The notes beneath the pieces were generated by a model that did no database searches, was not told the DNA's origin, and saw only the letters and a list, made by a program, of their open reading frames with translations. From assembly GCA_029747585.1 (NCBI GenBank), contig JAPEVF010000001.1, positions 256,864 through 320,863 of the forward strand: 64,000 nt of DNA. The letters run 5' to 3'. Made by a program: the position numbers and the translations under genes. The number at the start of each line of letters is the position of its first letter. Position 1 is the first letter of the stretch. Of the stretch, positions 58,566 through 64,000 are shown piece by piece. This DNA is from Pleurotus djamor. Taxonomy: Eukaryota > Basidiomycota > Agaricomycetes > Agaricales > Pleurotaceae.

Positions 58566-60864
58566 TTATCGTCTCGACCTTGCCTGGGTGATAGATACTG
58601 CTTTTCTCTTCGCTTCTTCGTCTAAGTTTGACCAGTAGGCTATCTCCTGTTGAGCTTTGGGATGAGCGATAAATCGGGAATCCTGTGGGTAGTTTAAGTG
58701 CCGTCATATCATTCTGGTTGACTGAGAGCTCACAGTAAATCCCTGCAGTAGACCAGCGTACATTTTGCAAAGCATCGTAGCGCGGCCGGACGGGTCGCTG
58801 GCATGCTCCGCGTGCTTGGAAATCAACTTGGTGACTTCCTGCCGGAGGCGTAGAAGACTATGCACAACTCAGTCAACGAAGTCCAGGGAAGGCATGTTTA
58901 CACACTTGGCGAAGATCATAGTCTCCTCAGCTTGCTCGGTCAAAGACACGAAGGAATTGAAAGTGACGATGTAGCGCTTGCATATCTATACGGGAACAAG
59001 ATCAATAACTGATTGTCGCAGCGGAAAGATACTTACCGCGATGACGGAGGCGTCAGTAGTGGAGGGCGCCCTAGAGAAGTAGCTTTGACTGGAGCCTTCC
59101 GCAACCTTCTTCAAGGCTTCAATATTTTCCGTCATTAGCTTCTGAAATACAGGCCACATCTGTAGACGGATAGCGAAGACGAAGGATTCCAACGGAGGAC
59201 AGACCCTGACTTGGATTTCGGTTACAATCGCCTCGGTCAGTCGAATCATTACCAAGAGGGGGATGATTGGGGGTGCGGGATCAAGTAGAGAGCGTAGGAA
59301 GGTCTATCAAGAGTGTCAGTAAAGGCATACAAGTCGTTGGCATCGACGAGCTTACTTGGGTATATTCCATGACGGGATCAAAGGTTTGCTTCCAGAGAGC
59401 GTCAATACCTGCCCTTTCAGCTTTGGTGTTCGACAACGCTGCTCCGATGCTTGGGTCAAGGCCGGAGGTGCTACTTCGACGTGCATCCTCTGACGCTGAA
59501 ACTGACCGGTTGTCAAACGATATTGAACCATTGGGGGAGAGCAAGCCGAGAGGGGACGGCAATGGTTTCTCGAAATCGGGCGTCGTGGGGAGAGGTTCAT
59601 TCGCAAAGAAGGAGGTGATGAAAGTGTACTCTGCCGTGGCGTTATCGAGGAGGACCAGTAAAAGTGAGCGCAAAAGCGCTTCCATGGGTTCTTTCTGAAG
59701 GAAAAATGGATGAACAAAATATCACAATAACCGTCAAGATCGAGCCACATACGTGGTTTTTGTCATCAGCCATGTACGCCAATGTAACCCCAAGGCCATC
59801 TATTTTAGCATAATCCAATCGTTCCGCGTTGAACAAGGTGGTCTCCTTTTCACCTGATACAATCGTCTCAGGCTTCTCTATGGTACGCGCCTTCGGCGCG
59901 TCAGAAACGAGTAGAATAGCAGAGTGAAATGGGTACCTTGATCGAAGTGAGAGCGCGGATATAACGTCGAAATCCAGTCTCGTAGTATGTACGCGCTGCG
60001 CCAATGTATGACCTCTGGATTTCCAGAAATACGTTAGGTGCCTGTCGTTGTAAGAACGACAACAAGGGCTTGTATTTCATGAGAACCGACGTTTGGATGA
60101 CTTGCATGTTACTCGAAACACTGGATCGTATCGGTTGGAAGAGGGCGAGAAAGAATGCGCGTAGTTTCGTAGCAGCCTTTAGAGCAGTTAGAGCAACGAC
60201 ACAAAAATGAGGTATTAATGGGACGTACCACGATCCTCAATCCTTCAATGATTTCAGCAAGGTCCCTAGCAGCCTTCACCCGTGACCGCGCCTTGACAGT
60301 CTCAAGCCGCTTCTCGAAATCCCCAATAGCGACAATCCATGGCTCTCCAACATCCGTGTCCAGTATCAAAGTCGCTAATGGCGGTGGTATGACGATGTCG
60401 GATATAAGTTGAGAGAGCGGTTTCTCAATTTTCTAATAGGACTTGAAGTTAACAACCTCTCTGAAGGGCGGTAAGACTGACCTTCCTGCTTTTAAGCCTG
60501 TTTCCAATGTCCTTGCTGCGATCCTGGAGTTCAGAGATTTGGCCGGCTACGACGGAGAGGTCTTTCTGAAACGTTGACAAGAACGATTCCAGCGAGTCGA
60601 GAAGGTGCACGCTTGACTGAAGGGGGATTCATGAGGGCACAACCAGCGAAGAGTGATAGTCAAGGCGCCTTACCTGAACTTGGTCATGTAGTTCTACGAA
60701 GTTCTTTGCTCGCCCTCTAGCTTCTGTTTAGCGCGGCGCAATAAAGAAGTGAACGTTCGACTTACATGTAAGAAGAATCTTCGCTGGTGTCTGTGGCAGC
60801 TGCCTCAGTACATTGCGACGCCTGCGGCCAAAGGGCGTGGGCTTAGAAACTTACGATCAGTCAT
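58566..60864 (-). CDS. VPS52: Vps52, subunit of the GARP tethering complex
   Basis: About ten exons join in frame from MTDPATDTSEDSSY through a second intron to IGRAKNFVELHDQVQ. Then come SSVHLLDSLESFLSTFQKDL, VAGQISELQDRSKDIGNRLK and KPLSQLISDIVIPP, the Vps52 coiled-coil start. Further on are VGEPWIVAIGDFEKRLETVK, MKYKPLLSFLQRQAPNVFLE, IGAARTYYETGFRRYIRAL and VTFNSFVSLTEQAEETMIFA, and the C-terminus AQQEIAYWSNLDEEAKRKAV. GARP tethers endosome-derived vesicles to the trans-Golgi. The two introns near the 5' end are placed by frame logic (first coding exon only 10 bp, 60855-60864), so the start is plausible but should be checked. The TAA is at 58566. Confidence 0.86.
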
Positions 60865-61002
60865 GTGTGGAGGATACAAGCAAGAGCTGAGAGAGGTAAG
60901 TAACGTGGTGACGCCGACGAACCTGACGGAACTCCATTTATTCTGACAATCGTCATCCGAGCCCAATAGTTGCCCGATAGCATAACATATTCAGGATTGT
61001 AA

Positions 61003-62872
61003 CTATACTAACGCGTATTGTAAAGAATTGGTATAATATGAGTTATTCTGCCGATGGACGACCTGTGGTTGCACCTGCTCTTCCTCCTCTTCACCCAAGG
61101 GAAGCAGAAAAATGGGATCAAANCGTCGACACTTCTATGACCACCTTCCCCAGGATAACATCGATATCTGGGTATTGAGCCCGCACAACAGACAACCAAA
61201 TCTTGCTGATCATCCAGGCGGAGATACCACTTGGCGGTTGTATAAGCCCTTCTTTCGAAGGACCAGGGATACGATCCTTCCTACCAACTCCACGCTTCGG
61301 TTGGCTGTTAGAGGTTTCCCTGTCATCGTGGTCCATAAGTTCGTAGAGGTATAGCAGGCGTTTGCTTCTCCAAGGGAGGCCGAGTGTACGCAAGACGCCT
61401 GAAGGGTTTCCATCTACCGGCTCCGTGTCCGATTCTTCTTCAGACATGCATTCCAACTGAAATGCCCCATCAAACATCGCGTGTTCAAACCGTGAATCCC
61501 GCATCCGAGCATTGACACGATTATCGAGTTTCTGCACATGCATGAGATCAAACACTATCAGATTTGTATAGCATACTAACCGCTCTTCGCCTGGCTATTC
61601 GACGTGATTTCTGAGCTTTGGCATCTTCCCGTCTTTTGTTGGCAGCGGCAGCGACGGAGTCTCGCTGAGACTTGTACTTCTGCCTGAATGTGGTAAAGCA
61701 CTGATCAAACGCGGACTCGAGAACCGTCTTCCGGAAGTCCTTGTCTGGGACGTGCTTGTATAGCTTCCGGTTTGCCTTCAGGTCATCGATGACCCTCTGC
61801 TTCATTCGGCCATTGTGGACCGACTGCTTGGTCGTTTTTTCCCAGATGAAACGTACAAGGTCACCTGGTTCTAACGGCGCACCCTCTGGATGAGTATCCG
61901 GAAGGTGCTTATCAGAATCCAGGCCCATTAGGCGGATTATATGGCGTCGCATGGCACTCTGAGAGAAATTGTGAATTAATGCAAGTAAATGGAGGCTAAT
62001 AATTGACGAGCTAAGGCTTACGTGAATAGTGAGACATCTGTTGTCGTGATGGTTATGTCGTTTTGCTGGTCTACTGGTGGTGGAGGACTCTGTGTCAGAA
62101 CCACTAGCATCATCATTAGTGTCTTCGAACTGCGAGGGGGAACGTCGTTTCTGTCTGTCTGGCAAACCAGTCGGAGAGATAGTATACAGAGGCTGCGGGG
62201 GAAGTGAATGGGCATTAAGGGGAGTGGAGGGTGCACTGTAAGGGTTCAAGTGAGATAAATCCTGAGACGGCATAGGATTTGGTATGTTCTGCGGTAACGG
62301 TGACACCGGATGTTCGGAATAAGTTTGAGGCTGCAGTGGCTGCAGTGGCTGCATCATGGCCGAAGGGAAAGACATGTTCGCCATACCGCTTGAAGTGGGC
62401 CCTGGCTTGACCATAGCACGAAGAGAAGTGATTTCCTGACGCATTTCGAACATCTGACGCTCCATCTGAGCCTGTCGCTGGGTAAATTTGGCCTCTTGTT
62501 CTTGTTCCCAAGCTAGCCTGCGTTTCCGTTCGATCTCCTGCGCTTCCCTAGTGGCACATACGACACGGAGTAACTCATGGACAGCATGGACGCTGGGAAC
62601 GGAAGCCTTCCTACGAGGATCAGAGGCGTGTTTCACTTTCATCTGTATTATATAACACACCGTTGAGCAGGAGGAGATGCCGCCATGTTCGCAACCTCGC
62701 AGTCGGGAGTAATGGAGACATCACTCGGCCCAGGTAGTCTGTGTGATTGTGGGTGGACGACATTCGTCAATGTGTGACTCAGCTGCGGCGTGCCAGACGT
62801 CGAAGCCTCAGCTTGGCCGCGACGAGGTGCAGCAAACTCGTTGAGTGCATCGGAGAGGGTGCTGCTAGGCAT
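61003..62872 (-). CDS. Unidentified conserved-looking protein with basic coiled-coil region
   Basis: Four exons give about 560 residues. An N-terminal coiled coil rich in Arg, Glu and Gln (REAQEIERKRRLAWEQEQEA, then RQAQMERQMFEMRQEITSLR) is followed by Pro/Ser-rich sequence. A compact central domain comes next (MRRHIIRLMGLDSDKHLPDT, RFIWEKTTKQSVHNGRMKQR, AFDQCFTTFRQKYKSQRDSV) that ends in a strongly basic stretch (KAQKSRRIARRRA). The C-terminal region contains SEEESDTEPVDGN, WRSKRLLYLYELMDHDDRE and SAWMISKIWLSVVRAQYPD. I recognise no known domain. An N at 61123 breaks the end; without it the frame reads EVSTFDPIFLLPLGEEEEEQ and stops at 61003. The start at 62872 (MPSSTLSDALNEF) lies 168 bp from the divergent Rpn11 start. 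Confidence 0.65.
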
Positions 62873-63040
62873 ATCAGAGAGAAAAGGCCATACGGGAGGC
62901 TTTCGACTGGTTTCGACTGGACGGATGGCGGTTGCAGAGGCTGCACCCCTATTTCGAAACAAAGGCAAACAAATTCTACGCGACGACGCGCGTCATCCTC
63001 TGCTAAGTGTTGCACATTTACTTCTTCGATACTCATAAAA
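62873..63040. promoter_or_regulatory. 168-bp divergent promoter between the unidentified gene and RPN11
   Basis: The two start codons face away from each other across 168 bp, so both promoters and leaders must lie here. No proteasome-box motif was recognised. The open minus-strand frame extends about 95 bp above the chosen start without an ATG. Confidence 0.5.

Positions 63041-64000
<960 letters not shown>

Overview
The window is nuclear DNA of a filamentous basidiomycete, most likely an Agaricomycete mushroom-type fungus. The evidence is dense short introns (about 48-80 bp, GT...AG with CTGAC/CTAAC-like branch sites), closely packed genes on both strands with no polycistronic logic, mixed codon use, and a fungal gene set (an Ssk1 response regulator, Dbl-family RhoGEFs, a Grr1-type leucine-rich repeat protein, a GH79 glycosidase, a BTB protein with fungal architecture). 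The species cannot be named from the sequence. No rRNA, CRISPR, phage or intact transposon was seen.

Layout. 1-8 kb: the tail of a gene entering from the left, an MDR-type oxidoreductase with a very long disordered N-terminus (-), and a KDM3-type JmjC histone demethylase (-). 8-20 kb: Ssk1-like response regulator (-), ARS2/SERRATE homologue (-), ribosome biogenesis factor Esf2/ABT1 (-), a long non-coding stretch, and a BTB protein (-). 19.7-21.6 kb: decayed partial copies of the neighbouring DEAD-box helicase gene. 21.6-27.5 kb: Dbp8 helicase (-), a DUF302-like protein (+), an HMG-box transcription factor (-), Sua5 threonylcarbamoyl-AMP synthase (-). 27.6-36.7 kb: GH79 glycosidase (-) sharing a promoter region with a PAF-acetylhydrolase (+), then the NatA catalytic subunit Naa10 (+), an alpha/beta hydrolase (-), a CCDC97-family protein (-) and a single-zinc-finger protein (+). 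36.9-43 kb: a membrane-anchored double amidohydrolase (+), some unassigned coding-like sequence, and a Grr1-like LRR protein (+). 43.6-52 kb: two RhoGEF genes arranged tail to tail. 52.2-64 kb: an intron-containing tRNA-His(GUG), tRNase Z (+), THO complex subunit 7 (-), Efr3 (+), Vps52 (-), an unidentified protein (-), and the start of proteasome deubiquitinase Rpn11 (+), cut by the window edge.

The genes are mostly conserved housekeeping genes. There is a notable density of RNA-related functions (ARS2, Esf2, Dbp8, Sua5, tRNase Z, THOC7, CCDC97, one tRNA), but nothing in the arrangement shows that they form one system. The most unusual structures are the eroding tandem Dbp8 fragments, the amidohydrolase whose second domain seems to have lost its metal-binding HxH, the Grr1-like protein without a visible F-box, and seven isolated N bases, five of which break reading frames that are restored if the N is omitted. 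Exon coordinates were read by eye from splice signals and frame continuity; gene spans are given from start codon to stop codon including introns.
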